The notes under the pieces: model-generated | Told to the model about the DNA's origin: nothing | The model's input: the letters and a program-made list of their open reading frames with translations, nothing else | Databases searched by the model: none | Shown here: piece after piece, positions 44,323 to 52,309 of the stretch | Numbering within the stretch: position 1 is the first letter of the stretch | Layout: each line of letters begins with the position of its first letter | Made by a program: the position numbers and the translations under genes | NCBI GenBank assembly: GCA_905200615.1 | Contig: CAJKLB010000008.1 | Location: forward strand, 1 to 64,000 | Length of the DNA: 64,000 nucleotides | Reading direction: 5' to 3' | Source: an uncultured Selenomonadales bacterium | GTDB taxonomy: Bacteria; Bacillota; Clostridia; Christensenellales; QALW01

Positions 44323-44513
44323 GTATTGATATCATTTTTAAAATTGCGGCGATAGGAATTTTAGTTACCGTACTGAACCAGCTTTTGACGCGCTGGGGAC
44401 GCGAGGATATCGCCATGGTAACCACCATTGCCGGATTAATCGTGGTACTTTTGATGGCAGTGGATATGGTTGGTGATTTCTTCTCAACGATTAAGAATGT
44501 TTTTCAGTTTTAA
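44319..44513 (+). CDS. spoIIIAC: Stage III sporulation protein AC
   Basis: 64-aa protein with two TM helices, matching the tiny SpoIIIAC; D-I-I-F-K-I-A-A-I-G-I at the start is characteristic. ATG overlaps the spoIIIAB stop (ATGA). Confidence 0.93.
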   Translation: MSIDIIFKIAAIGILVTVLNQLLTRWGREDIAMVTTIAGLIVVLLMAVDMVGDFFSTIKNVFQF

Positions 44514-44515
44514 TT

Positions 44516-44902
44516 ATGGAAAATATCTTTTTTATTCTGTTGTTTTGTATCGCTTGCGCGTTTATCATTGCTATGATACGAAAACAAATGCCGGATTTTG
44601 CCTTAATCGCATCGCTGTGCGCAGGCTGTGTTTTATTCTTTTATATTATCGGTGATGTTACCGCAGTAGTCAGTCATATTACCGCTTGGAGTCAAAAGGC
44701 AAATATCAATGGGCAATGGATTACTTCCATTATAAAAATATGCGGTATTGCTTTTATCGGCCAATGGGGGATACAATTTTGCCGGGACGCGGGAGAAAAT
44801 TCATTGGCAGATAAACTTGAAACGGCCGTAAAGATATCGGTATTTATTTTGTGTATACCATATGTGAACCAGCTGTTTGATCTGGCGTTGAGGATAGAAT
44901 GA
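44516..44902 (+). CDS. spoIIIAD: Stage III sporulation protein AD
   Basis: 128-aa membrane protein, four predicted TM segments, with the IKICGIAFIGQWGIQFCRDAGE stretch (read at 78-99) conserved in SpoIIIAD. Two nt after spoIIIAC. Confidence 0.93.
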   Translation: MENIFFILLFCIACAFIIAMIRKQMPDFALIASLCAGCVLFFYIIGDVTAVVSHITAWSQKANINGQWITSIIKICGIAFIGQWGIQFCRDAGENSLADKLETAVKISVFILCIPYVNQLFDLALRIE

Positions 44903-46008
44903 AGAAAATACTTTTTATATTCATTATTTTCATTGTTGTCAGCATAAGTGTTTTTGCTGTATATGATGAACAGAGTATTGATACACAGGCATTGGAAGAA
45001 AGTCTTTCAGATACGGAATATTATAATCCTTACGGAAGTATTGCAGAACTGATTCGGGCAATACTGGAAAATCGATTGAATATTGACGGAGTAAATATTT
45101 TAGATAATATTCTCCAAATTCTTTTCTCCGGTGTAAAAGCAGCAATTCCTACTTTAGCTTCTCTTTTATGTATTACCATTCTTCTTTCCGTAATAGAAAA
45201 TTTAAAAATCATAAGCGGAAAGACAGAGGAGATCGCTATGCTGGGCGGAAGAATTATCTTTTGTATTATTCTTTTTACCGCTTTTTTCGGAAATATTCAT
45301 AATGCTAAGGAAGGCCTGAACAGTATTTCCGCATTCGCACAAACACTGATGCCTATTATTATTACTTTGCTGGCTGCCTGCGGTGCGCAGGGAAGCGCTT
45401 CTGCTATGGCGCCTTCCATGGCGTTGCTTTCTTCAACGCTGATCGGAATAACCGTAAATATTCTTTTTCCTATTATTATAGCGGCCTGCGCGGTTTCGGC
45501 GGTAAACAGCGTTCTTCCCGGAAGCAAGCTCAGCGGTGTAGCGGACATGTTCAAAAGTATTGCGTCATGGCTGATGGGTGGATTGTTTACAGTGCTTTCC
45601 GCGGTCATTGCGATCCAAGGAATGACGGCCGGTGCCAGCGACGGCATATCGATCAAAAGCATTAAATACGCCATTAATTCTTCCGTACCGATTATCGGGG
45701 GGTCAGTAAGTGAAAGTCTTACGATGGTGCTGGCAAGCGGTATCTATTTAAAAAGCGCGGCAGGGATCGGCGGAATTATTGTTATCGCGGGAATTCTTCT
45801 TTTACCGGTGCTGAATATCTGCGGCTTTATTCTTTTGCTGAAATGCTTTAATGCCTGCGTATCTCCTTTTAGTGACAATTTTATCACGAATTGCGTAAAA
45901 AATGTTTGTGATTGCTTAAAACTGGTTGTCGTTGCGTTATTTGGTGTAGGCGTGCTTTATTTTATTTATCTGGGAATTTTAATCGGAGCAGGGAGTAGTT
46001 TATTATGA
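44899..46008 (+). CDS. spoIIIAE: Stage III sporulation protein AE
   Basis: 369-aa protein with an N-terminal signal-like helix, a soluble segment, and then eight or so TM helices; matches SpoIIIAE, the largest integral membrane subunit of the channel. ATG overlaps the spoIIIAD stop. Confidence 0.95.
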   Translation: MKKILFIFIIFIVVSISVFAVYDEQSIDTQALEESLSDTEYYNPYGSIAELIRAILENRLNIDGVNILDNILQILFSGVKAAIPTLASLLCITILLSVIENLKIISGKTEEIAMLGGRIIFCIILFTAFFGNIHNAKEGLNSISAFAQTLMPIIITLLAACGAQGSASAMAPSMALLSSTLIGITVNILFPIIIAACAVSAVNSVLPGSKLSGVADMFKSIASWLMGGLFTVLSAVIAIQGMTAGASDGISIKSIKYAINSSVPIIGGSVSESLTMVLASGIYLKSAAGIGGIIVIAGILLLPVLNICGFILLLKCFNACVSPFSDNFITNCVKNVCDCLKLVVVALFGVGVLYFIYLGILIGAGSSLL

Positions 46009-46439
46009 CGGAATGGATAAAAAGCTATATTTGCTCTGTTACGGGAATAGCGATTATATCGCTGATTGTTGATTGTGTTCTTCCGGAAGGAAATGTTCGT
46101 AAATACGCGCGTTTTGCCTGCGCGCTGATTTTAAGTTTATGCATCATTTCTCCGTTGCTGGATTGGAAGCCGGAAACTTCTTTTTCTGTTTCGGAAAATG
46201 AACAGTTCTTTGTAGATTATACGCAAGCGGTGGAAAAGACAGTTCACGGAATATACGGCTTTGAAAACGCGCAGGTGAGTGTTTCCCAAGATAATGGAAA
46301 AATTCAGGAAATTCACATTACTCTTTCAGACAGCAAGCTGATTGAAAAAGCACAGCAAGCAGCTATGGAAGAATATTTGCGTAATACGCTTAGCGCCATA
46401 TACGGCATCGAAAAAGAAAATATATCGATCAAGGAGTAA
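46005..46439 (+). CDS. spoIIIAF: Stage III sporulation protein AF
   Basis: 144-aa protein with two N-terminal TM helices and a soluble ring-building-like domain, as in SpoIIIAF. Overlaps spoIIIAE by 4 nt. Confidence 0.92.
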   Translation: MTEWIKSYICSVTGIAIISLIVDCVLPEGNVRKYARFACALILSLCIISPLLDWKPETSFSVSENEQFFVDYTQAVEKTVHGIYGFENAQVSVSQDNGKIQEIHITLSDSKLIEKAQQAAMEEYLRNTLSAIYGIEKENISIKE

Positions 46440-46444
46440 AAAAG

Positions 46445-46990
46445 ATGAAGGAATTATTGACAAAAATCAAGGAATCCAAAAAGCTTAAAGTGATTGTTGT
46501 AATGATGCTTTGTGCTTTGACAGCAATTATATATTTTTTGCCTGATGAGAATGATAATAGGAATAAAACCAGTGATGTCGTCATATCTAATAATAGCGAA
46601 GATCATTCATCCAAAGAAGAGAAATTGGAAGAGGTTTTAAGCAACATTAAGGGTGCGGGAAAGGTAAGCGTTATGATAACCTATCAAAGCAGCAGTGAGG
46701 TGGTAACGGCAAGCAGCACAGAAACACAAACCAGTACGGTGATTGAAAAATCAGAAAACGGAGGAACCAGGGAATCAGAAACAATTGTAGAAAATAAGTC
46801 GCCGGTGACGGTTGGCTCAGGCAGCGGCGAAAATGCGCTTGTAGTGGTAGAAAAAGAGCCGGAGATTAAGGGGGTGATTGTGGTAGCCGAGGGCGCGGAA
46901 AATATAACAGTAAAACTGAATTTACAAAAGGCCGTGGAAACGGTGCTTCAGGTATCACCTTCACAGGTAGAAATATTTGCAATGAATTAA
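46445..46990 (+). CDS. spoIIIAG: Stage III sporulation protein AG
   Basis: 181-aa protein with one N-terminal TM helix, a Ser/Thr-rich linker and a ring-building motif domain; SpoIIIAG forms the large 30-fold ring in the intermembrane space. GAGT-type ribosome site 7 nt ahead. Confidence 0.93.
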   Translation: MKELLTKIKESKKLKVIVVMMLCALTAIIYFLPDENDNRNKTSDVVISNNSEDHSSKEEKLEEVLSNIKGAGKVSVMITYQSSSEVVTASSTETQTSTVIEKSENGGTRESETIVENKSPVTVGSGSGENALVVVEKEPEIKGVIVVAEGAENITVKLNLQKAVETVLQVSPSQVEIFAMN

Positions 46991-47003
46991 GGAGAGATAA
47001 ATT

Positions 47004-47507
47004 ATGTTCAAAATCAGCAGAAAAACAATTGTAATATCCGCAATGGTCGTTCTTCTTTTAGTTACGGGACTATTGAATTGGAAGTATGTAATTTCCAATA
47101 AAGATAACAGCGATCAGACTTCCGTTCCCGGACAGGCGGACGGGGAAGAAGTTGAAACATCCAATTTCTTTACGACTTATAAAAGTGAACGCCTTGCCAA
47201 CCGCGAGGATGAGATTACTTATTTAGAGAGCGTTATTAATAATAGCAACACCGACCAAACAACCTTGAATGAGGCTCAACAGATGAAGATGGAGATCGTT
47301 GCTAACATGGAGCTGGAGAGTACCATTGAAGGATTATTGGTAGCCAAAGGCTTTGAAGATGCCATCGTAACTTTTGGAACAACTTCAGTGAATATCGTTG
47401 TAAAAGATACCGAGCTTACACAGGCGAAAGTTGCCCAGATATTAGATGTTGTGACTACCGAAACACAGTATACGGCCGGTGAAGTAAAGGTAATACAGGC
47501 AAATTGA
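47004..47507 (+). CDS. spoIIIAH: Stage III sporulation protein AH
   Basis: 167-aa single-pass protein; the soluble domain with YLESVINNS and VNIVVKD segments matches SpoIIIAH, which binds SpoIIQ from the forespore. SpoIIQ is not in this window. Last gene of the operon; GGAGAG precedes the ATG. Confidence 0.95.
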   Translation: MFKISRKTIVISAMVVLLLVTGLLNWKYVISNKDNSDQTSVPGQADGEEVETSNFFTTYKSERLANREDEITYLESVINNSNTDQTTLNEAQQMKMEIVANMELESTIEGLLVAKGFEDAIVTFGTTSVNIVVKDTELTQAKVAQILDVVTTETQYTAGEVKVIQAN

Positions 47508-47510
47508 TAA

Positions 47511-47546
47511 AAATTCGGCTTGCCCGATGGGGAAGCCGAATTTTTT
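47511..47546 (+). terminator. Terminator of the spoIIIA operon
   Basis: Perfect 11-bp stem AAATTCGGCTT with its complement, 11-nt loop, then TTTTT. Confidence 0.9.
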
Positions 47547-47575
47547 AATATCTGTACTTTTTATAAGAAAAAGAT

Positions 47576-47602
47576 AAAAACCGCTATAAAATAGCGGTTT
47601 TT
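47576..47602. terminator. Bidirectional terminator facing rpmB
   Basis: AAAACCGCTAT/ATAGCGGTTTT, 2-3-nt loop, A run on the left and T run on the right; ends the minus-strand rpmB transcript. Confidence 0.85.
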
Positions 47603-47617
47603 CTGTTCATTTCGGCC

Positions 47618-47809
47618 TTATAACGCGCGGGTAACCTTCCCCGAACGCAGACAACGAGTGCAAACACAAATTTGCTTGGGAGCACCGTCGACAATAGCTC
47701 TTACTTTTTGAACATTAGGTGCCCAGTATGTTCTTGAACGACGGTTTGAGTGGCTTACCTTGTTCCCCGACATAACACCTTTTTGACAAATCTCGCAATA
47801 CTTTGCCAT
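47618..47809 (-). CDS. rpmB: Ribosomal protein bL28
   Basis: 63-aa 50S protein. A zinc-ribbon form: C5, C8, C49 and C52, with GNKVSHSNRRSRTYW. Start at 47809 has AAAGGAGG ahead; longer open frame reads through the tRNA and is not real. Cotranscribed behind tRNA-Arg. Confidence 0.97.
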   Translation of the reverse strand: MAKYCEICQKGVMSGNKVSHSNRRSRTYWAPNVQKVRAIVDGAPKQICVCTRCLRSGKVTRAL

Positions 47810-47858
47810 AATGCGACACCTCCTTTGGGGATAATAAAAATTTTGGAGTACTGCTCTT

Positions 47859-47935
47859 TGGTGTGCGCGAAGGGACTCGAACCCCCGACCTACTGGTTCG
47901 TAGCCAGTTACTCTATCCAGCTGAGCTACGCGCAC
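47859..47935 (-). tRNA. tRNA-Arg (anticodon ACG)
   Basis: 77 nt with encoded CCA: acceptor GTGCGCG/CGCGCAC, anticodon loop CTACGAA between ACTGG and CCAGT, T arm GGGTTCGAGTCC. The adenosine at position 34 would be deaminated to inosine. Confidence 0.95.
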
Positions 47936-47955
47936 ATAATTTTAACAACGGTGAT

Positions 47956-47984
47956 AGTATATATCAACCGCGTTTTTTTGTCAA
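47956..47984 (-). promoter_or_regulatory. Promoter of tRNA-Arg/rpmB
   Basis: TTGACA and TATACT on the minus strand, 17-bp spacer, 21 nt upstream of the tRNA. Confidence 0.85.
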
Positions 47985-48142
47985 ACATTTTCTGTAAAAA
48001 AGTTTTTGTTTATTTTATAGGTGATTTATGATAATATAAAATAGATAAAAAATTACGGTAACTTACAGAATAGCTTTAATTTTTTATCACCGCACTTTCA
48101 CATAAGTGTTGTATTATGAAAAAAACGGAAGAGGGGGATATT

Positions 48143-48823
48143 ATGGCAAGAGTTCTTATTGTTGATGATGAGGAAAACATTCGTGAAGGATTGCGTGAGT
48201 ACGCGGAATTTGAGGGACATACGGTAACCGAGGCCGTGGACGGGATGGACGCGGTAAATAAGTGCAAAAATAATGATTTTGATGTGATTATTATGGACAT
48301 CATGATGCCGCGTTTGGATGGTTTTTCAGCTTGCAAGGAAATTCGAAAGATTAAAGATATTCCGGTATTGATGCTTTCCGCCAGAGGAGAAGAATACGAT
48401 AAACTTTTTGGCTTTGAATTAGGAATTGATGATTATGTGGTAAAACCGTTTTCGCCCAAAGAAGTAATGGCCAGAATCAATGTGATCATCTCCCGGCGTG
48501 AAAACAGCAATAAAACAAATGAAAACAAACATATCGTGATCAAGGGTATAGATATTGATGTTTCTGCCAGAAAAGTATATATTGACGGAACACGGATCGA
48601 TCTTACGCCGAAGGAATATGATTTATTGATGTTTATGATAAAGAATAAAAATATTGCCTTATCCAGGAATCAGCTGCTTTCTGAGGTTTGGGGATATGAA
48701 TTCTTTGGCGATGACCGAACAGTGGATACGCATATTAAAATGCTTCGAAACAGCATTGGTCCGTATCGGGATTTGATCTCAACGGTTCGAGGGGTAGGAT
48801 ACATTTTTGAAACAGAAAAATAG
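48143..48823 (+). CDS. OmpR/PhoB-type response regulator
   Basis: 226-aa regulator: receiver domain with D-D-E-E-N at the start, phospho-acceptor D in IIMDIMMP at about 53, K in VVKPFSP at about 103, then a winged-helix DNA-binding domain (GDDRTVDTHIKMLR). Start at 48143 chosen for GAGGGGG. Pairs with the kinase immediately downstream; the stimulus and targets are unknown. Confidence 0.95.
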   Translation: MARVLIVDDEENIREGLREYAEFEGHTVTEAVDGMDAVNKCKNNDFDVIIMDIMMPRLDGFSACKEIRKIKDIPVLMLSARGEEYDKLFGFELGIDDYVVKPFSPKEVMARINVIISRRENSNKTNENKHIVIKGIDIDVSARKVYIDGTRIDLTPKEYDLLMFMIKNKNIALSRNQLLSEVWGYEFFGDDRTVDTHIKMLRNSIGPYRDLISTVRGVGYIFETEK

Positions 48824-50336
48824 ACTTAACGGTGTAAAATTTAAAATGTGGGAATACTTTTGCATATTTGCCGTTCTTCTTTTGGTAGTAATATGGCTGC
48901 TGCAAGTAGTATTCCTGCAATACTTTTATATAGGCGCCATGGCAAAGGAAACCTTAAGCAATGCCAGAGAGTTGGTGCGTTTATATAAAGAAGATGAACT
49001 GAATGAAGAATCTGTGCGGGATAATGCCTATAAAAATAATCTTTCTATTGTAATTACAGATAAAAACGGAAACGTTGTCAGTGCCAGCGACGCCATGGGA
49101 GTGATGGACCCCAGCAGTGTAATACGTTTGAATATGTATGGGCAGAGCATCGGAAATTTGAAAGAAGCAATTGCGCAAAGTTCTCACGGAGAAGTCTATT
49201 ATCGGTTGGAGAACAGTGATACTAAAAGCAAAATTTTATTTTATGCCGCTTTTACGGAAGAAGGGGTAGAACCCGGCGGTTCATATATTTATGTAATGTC
49301 GCAAATAGAGCCCATTGATTCTGTGGTATCCGTTATGCAGGTACAGTTCGTAATTATTACAATTATTTCTCTTGTGATAGCGCTTTCCTTTGCTTATTTA
49401 ATTGCGTTAAAATTTTCACATCCTTTGGAACAATTGACGAAATCAGCCAGAGAACTGGCGCTTGGAAATACGGATGTGAAATTTAAAACCGATGAAGCCT
49501 TTGGAGAAATTGCCGAACTTTCCAATACGTTAAACTACGCGGCCGGTGAAATTACAAAATCCAATCAACTTCGCCGGGAATTGATGGCTAATGTTTCTCA
49601 TGACCTTCGTACGCCGCTGACAATGATAAAAATGTATGCGGAAATGATTCGGGATATTTCGGGAGATAATAAAGAAAAACGTGAAAAAAATCTGAAAATT
49701 ATTATTGATGAAACCGATCGTTTGTCACTTTTGGTCAATGATATTCTGGATCTTTCAAAAATTGAATCGTCTACACAGTCATTGGAAATTACGGCCTTTG
49801 ATATCGTTCAAACCATAAAAAACATTCTGGAACGTTTTTCCGTAATGACCGAGCAGGGATATGTTTTTGCTGTTGAATGTCCCGAATCGATGATGGTTTT
49901 AGGTGATGTAAGCAGAATTCAGCAAGTGCTTTATAATTTGCTCGGTAACGCGATAAATTATACGGGAGAAGATAAGAAAGTAACGATTCGTGTATCACAG
50001 AAAGCTAAAGTAGCCAGAATAGAAATTATTGATACAGGCAACGGTATTCCCAAGGAAGAACTTGCAAATGTGTGGGACAGATATTATCGCGCAAAAACAC
50101 ACATACGGTCTAAGATCGGCACAGGATTGGGTCTTTCTATCGTAAAATCTATATTGATTGCGCATAATGCGGATTTCGGTATTGAAAGCACTTTAGGGGT
50201 TGGTTCTGATTTTTGGTTTGAATTAAAAATTCCTGATTTTTCCGGTCATAAAAAAATGCTTTCAGCAAACAATAATACCGTGGCTGATGAAGAAAGCAAT
50301 GCGCTTTCAAAAAATCAGAACACAAAAAATCAATAA
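48807..50336 (+). CDS. Sensor histidine kinase
   Basis: 509-aa kinase: TM1 at about 14-38, extracytoplasmic sensor of about 130 aa, TM2 at about 175-200, HAMP, HisKA with the phospho-histidine in NVSHDLRTPLT at about 265, and HATPase with the N box (LGNAINYT) and GTGLGLSIV. TTG start at 48807 overlaps the regulator by 17 nt; an ATG at 48846 would shorten it by 13 aa. Gene order suggests coupled expression with the following spore gene is possible but unproven. Confidence 0.94.
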   Translation: MKQKNRLNGVKFKMWEYFCIFAVLLLVVIWLLQVVFLQYFYIGAMAKETLSNARELVRLYKEDELNEESVRDNAYKNNLSIVITDKNGNVVSASDAMGVMDPSSVIRLNMYGQSIGNLKEAIAQSSHGEVYYRLENSDTKSKILFYAAFTEEGVEPGGSYIYVMSQIEPIDSVVSVMQVQFVIITIISLVIALSFAYLIALKFSHPLEQLTKSARELALGNTDVKFKTDEAFGEIAELSNTLNYAAGEITKSNQLRRELMANVSHDLRTPLTMIKMYAEMIRDISGDNKEKREKNLKIIIDETDRLSLLVNDILDLSKIESSTQSLEITAFDIVQTIKNILERFSVMTEQGYVFAVECPESMMVLGDVSRIQQVLYNLLGNAINYTGEDKKVTIRVSQKAKVARIEIIDTGNGIPKEELANVWDRYYRAKTHIRSKIGTGLGLSIVKSILIAHNADFGIESTLGVGSDFWFELKIPDFSGHKKMLSANNNTVADEESNALSKNQNTKNQ

Positions 50337-50368
50337 CGGTAATACGTTTAAAATATATGGAGGACATT

Positions 50369-50524
50369 ATGGCTAAAATGTCAGAAGCTTTAAAGCAGGA
50401 AATCGCTCGAGAGCTGGGTGTATATGATACAGTTAAAAATTCAGGCTGGGGCGAGGTATCGTCTCGTGACTGTGGTCATATGGTAACAAAGGCGATTGAA
50501 ATTGCGAATAGAAACTTTAAGTAA
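50369..50524 (+). CDS. Small acid-soluble spore protein, alpha/beta type (short)
   Basis: 51-aa DNA-binding spore protein. It carries the family core L-K-Q-E-I-A-R-E-L-G-V and the second helix G-W-G-E-V-S-S-R-D-C-G-H-M-V-T-K-A-I-E-I, which matches the alpha/beta SASP pattern (PF00269), including the E-I-A protease-cleavage site region. Shorter than the usual 60-70 aa. GGAGG is 6 nt from the ATG. Protects spore DNA; expected to be sigma-G controlled though no promoter was placed. Confidence 0.9.
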   Translation: MAKMSEALKQEIARELGVYDTVKNSGWGEVSSRDCGHMVTKAIEIANRNFK

Positions 50525-50536
50525 GCTTTAATGAGT

Positions 50537-50567
50537 AAAAAAGGGAGATCTTATGATTTCCCTTTTT
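50537..50567 (+). terminator. Terminator of the SASP gene
   Basis: AAAAAGGGA/TTTCCCTTTTT hairpin, about 10-nt loop. Confidence 0.75.
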
Positions 50568-50616
50568 ATGTATATCTGTTTGTCTCCCCGCATATTTTCT
50601 ATCGGGAGGGATTTTT

Positions 50617-50928
50617 ATGTACAGTAAAGGAAATTATATTTTTTATAAGGAACCGATGAATCTGCGGGAAAAACCTAATGCCTCTTCTAAGCTTATAGCC
50701 ATTGTTCCGCAGGGAATGTGCGTTACGGTAGAAGAAATAAAGGATAATTGGGGGAAAATACAGTATGAAGGAAAGAAAGGATGGTGCTGTATCAGCGAGT
50801 GTTTTGCTAAAAAAGTATGCGCTTGTGAGATGCATGACTGCTGTTATTATGAAAGATACCGGGAAATTGAAGAAAAATATAGGCAGCTTTTAAAAAGCTT
50901 TGATAAGATCAAAGAGATATTAAAATAA
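50617..50928 (+). CDS. SH3-domain protein with cysteine cluster
   Basis: 103-aa protein with a bacterial SH3 (SH3b) fold at about 5-65 (NLREKPNASSKLIAIVPQG, KIQYEGKKGWC) and then C-A-C-E-M-H-D-C-C-Y-Y-E at about 69-80 followed by a coiled tail. No signal peptide or TM helix, unusual for SH3b proteins, which normally bind the wall. GGAGG before the ATG. Function unknown. Confidence 0.82.
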   Translation: MYSKGNYIFYKEPMNLREKPNASSKLIAIVPQGMCVTVEEIKDNWGKIQYEGKKGWCCISECFAKKVCACEMHDCCYYERYREIEEKYRQLLKSFDKIKEILK

Positions 50929-50996
50929 TAAATATTGCGAAAATATTACATATATGTTATAATACCAAGTGAAAATTTGTTTTTGGAGTCGTTGTT

Positions 50997-52265
50997 ATGG
51001 GAGAGCGCAAAATCAAAAACTATCATCTGCGGTATGCACGTTCCTATCTGTCAATATTACTGTCTATTGCGGTGATTGTTTTTTTATGCGTTTATGCTGT
51101 AATTATTTTTGTTCCGCGACAGCCGGCACAAGAATTACAGCCATCTTCTCTGCCTACAGAGGAGCCTCTGATTACAAATCGAGTAAAAATTCAATTGGCC
51201 GGCGATATTGTTTTAAACAATACGCTGCTTTCCAGCAGTCGTGATGCTTACGGCGCTTATGATTTCAAAAAATATTTTTCTTATATTAAAGATAGCTTAG
51301 ATGGCGATTTATGTATTTTTAATTTAGAAGGAAATGTTGATGCTTACGGGGATGGCAGTAATTTCGCCGGTGCGCCGTCGTTTAATTATCCCAAAGAAAT
51401 AGCGTCCGCTGCCGCGGAAGCAGGATTTAATACGGTAATTACCGCTAATGACCAGGCAGCCAATTTTTCTTATGCGGGAATAAAAAATAATTTAGTAAAT
51501 CTTGAAGCTTCCGGTTTAATTCCTGTAGGAACACGTCAGGAAGAAGTGACAGGCTATATCAAAAATTATAACGGGATTACTATCGGTATTTTAGCATATA
51601 CGGAGGGATTGACACAAAAAAATTCGGATATTCCCGAATATGCGATTGCTAAAATAAGTACTGATGATGTGGAAGGTTCTGCAAAAAGAATTCAGAACGA
51701 TATCGTTCAAATTAAGCAAGCCGGTGCGGAAATTGTTATTATATCTATGCATTGGGGAACAGAGATGGTAGCCGAACCGTCACAAAATCAACGAAAGTTG
51801 GCAGACGCGCTTATACGAAGCGGTGCGGATATTATTATGGGAACACTTTCACATACGCTTCAGCCGATTTCCTATAAAAGTATTACCACGGATGTGGGAG
51901 AAGAAAAAAATGTAATCGTCGCATATTCTTTGGGAAATTTTCTTTCTCATCCCACGGTTACCAGCGGACAGACCAGCCAGGAAAGTGCTCTGCTTAATAT
52001 TTATATAGAACGGGATTCTGCCGGTGTGGCATATATTTCGTGGGCAGAATGTATTCCTATTTATATTTATGCTAAAGCGCTAAGCAGCGGAGGGACAACG
52101 TATACTTATTCGATACTTCCGGCTTCAGAATATATCTCCGCAGAAGAAAAACCGGAGATCTTTGCCAGTGATGAAGATTGGCAGAATTGCAAAAATGCTT
52201 ATGAAAACATAAAAAAAGTAATTGATAAAAGCGCTGAGAACGGAATGCCACTGGGAATATCATAA
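50997..52265 (+). CDS. CapA-like poly-gamma-glutamate/metallophosphatase family protein
   Basis: 422-aa protein with an N-terminal TM anchor (about 17-40) and a PGA_cap/CapA metallophosphatase-like domain outside. Motifs: LAGDIVLNN, FNLEGNVD, ISMHWGTE and GTLSHTLQ with metal-ligand H/D residues. CapA takes part in capsule polyglutamate synthesis in Bacillus, but many Clostridial homologues have no capsule genes next to them, as here. GGAG 8 nt before ATG. Confidence 0.9.
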   Translation: MGERKIKNYHLRYARSYLSILLSIAVIVFLCVYAVIIFVPRQPAQELQPSSLPTEEPLITNRVKIQLAGDIVLNNTLLSSSRDAYGAYDFKKYFSYIKDSLDGDLCIFNLEGNVDAYGDGSNFAGAPSFNYPKEIASAAAEAGFNTVITANDQAANFSYAGIKNNLVNLEASGLIPVGTRQEEVTGYIKNYNGITIGILAYTEGLTQKNSDIPEYAIAKISTDDVEGSAKRIQNDIVQIKQAGAEIVIISMHWGTEMVAEPSQNQRKLADALIRSGADIIMGTLSHTLQPISYKSITTDVGEEKNVIVAYSLGNFLSHPTVTSGQTSQESALLNIYIERDSAGVAYISWAECIPIYIYAKALSSGGTTYTYSILPASEYISAEEKPEIFASDEDWQNCKNAYENIKKVIDKSAENGMPLGIS

Positions 52266-52288
52266 GCCACCTTTTGAGGTGGTTTTTC
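52265..52288 (+). terminator. Terminator of the CapA-like gene
   Basis: CCACCT/AGGTGG stem, 4-nt loop, then TTTTT. Confidence 0.85.
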
Positions 52289-52309
52289 TTTCAAACAAGG
52301 AGATAAATT

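Noticed and set aside
48735..48920. Small minus-strand ORF at the regulator/kinase junction
   Set aside because: No ribosome site, lies wholly inside two well-supported genes.
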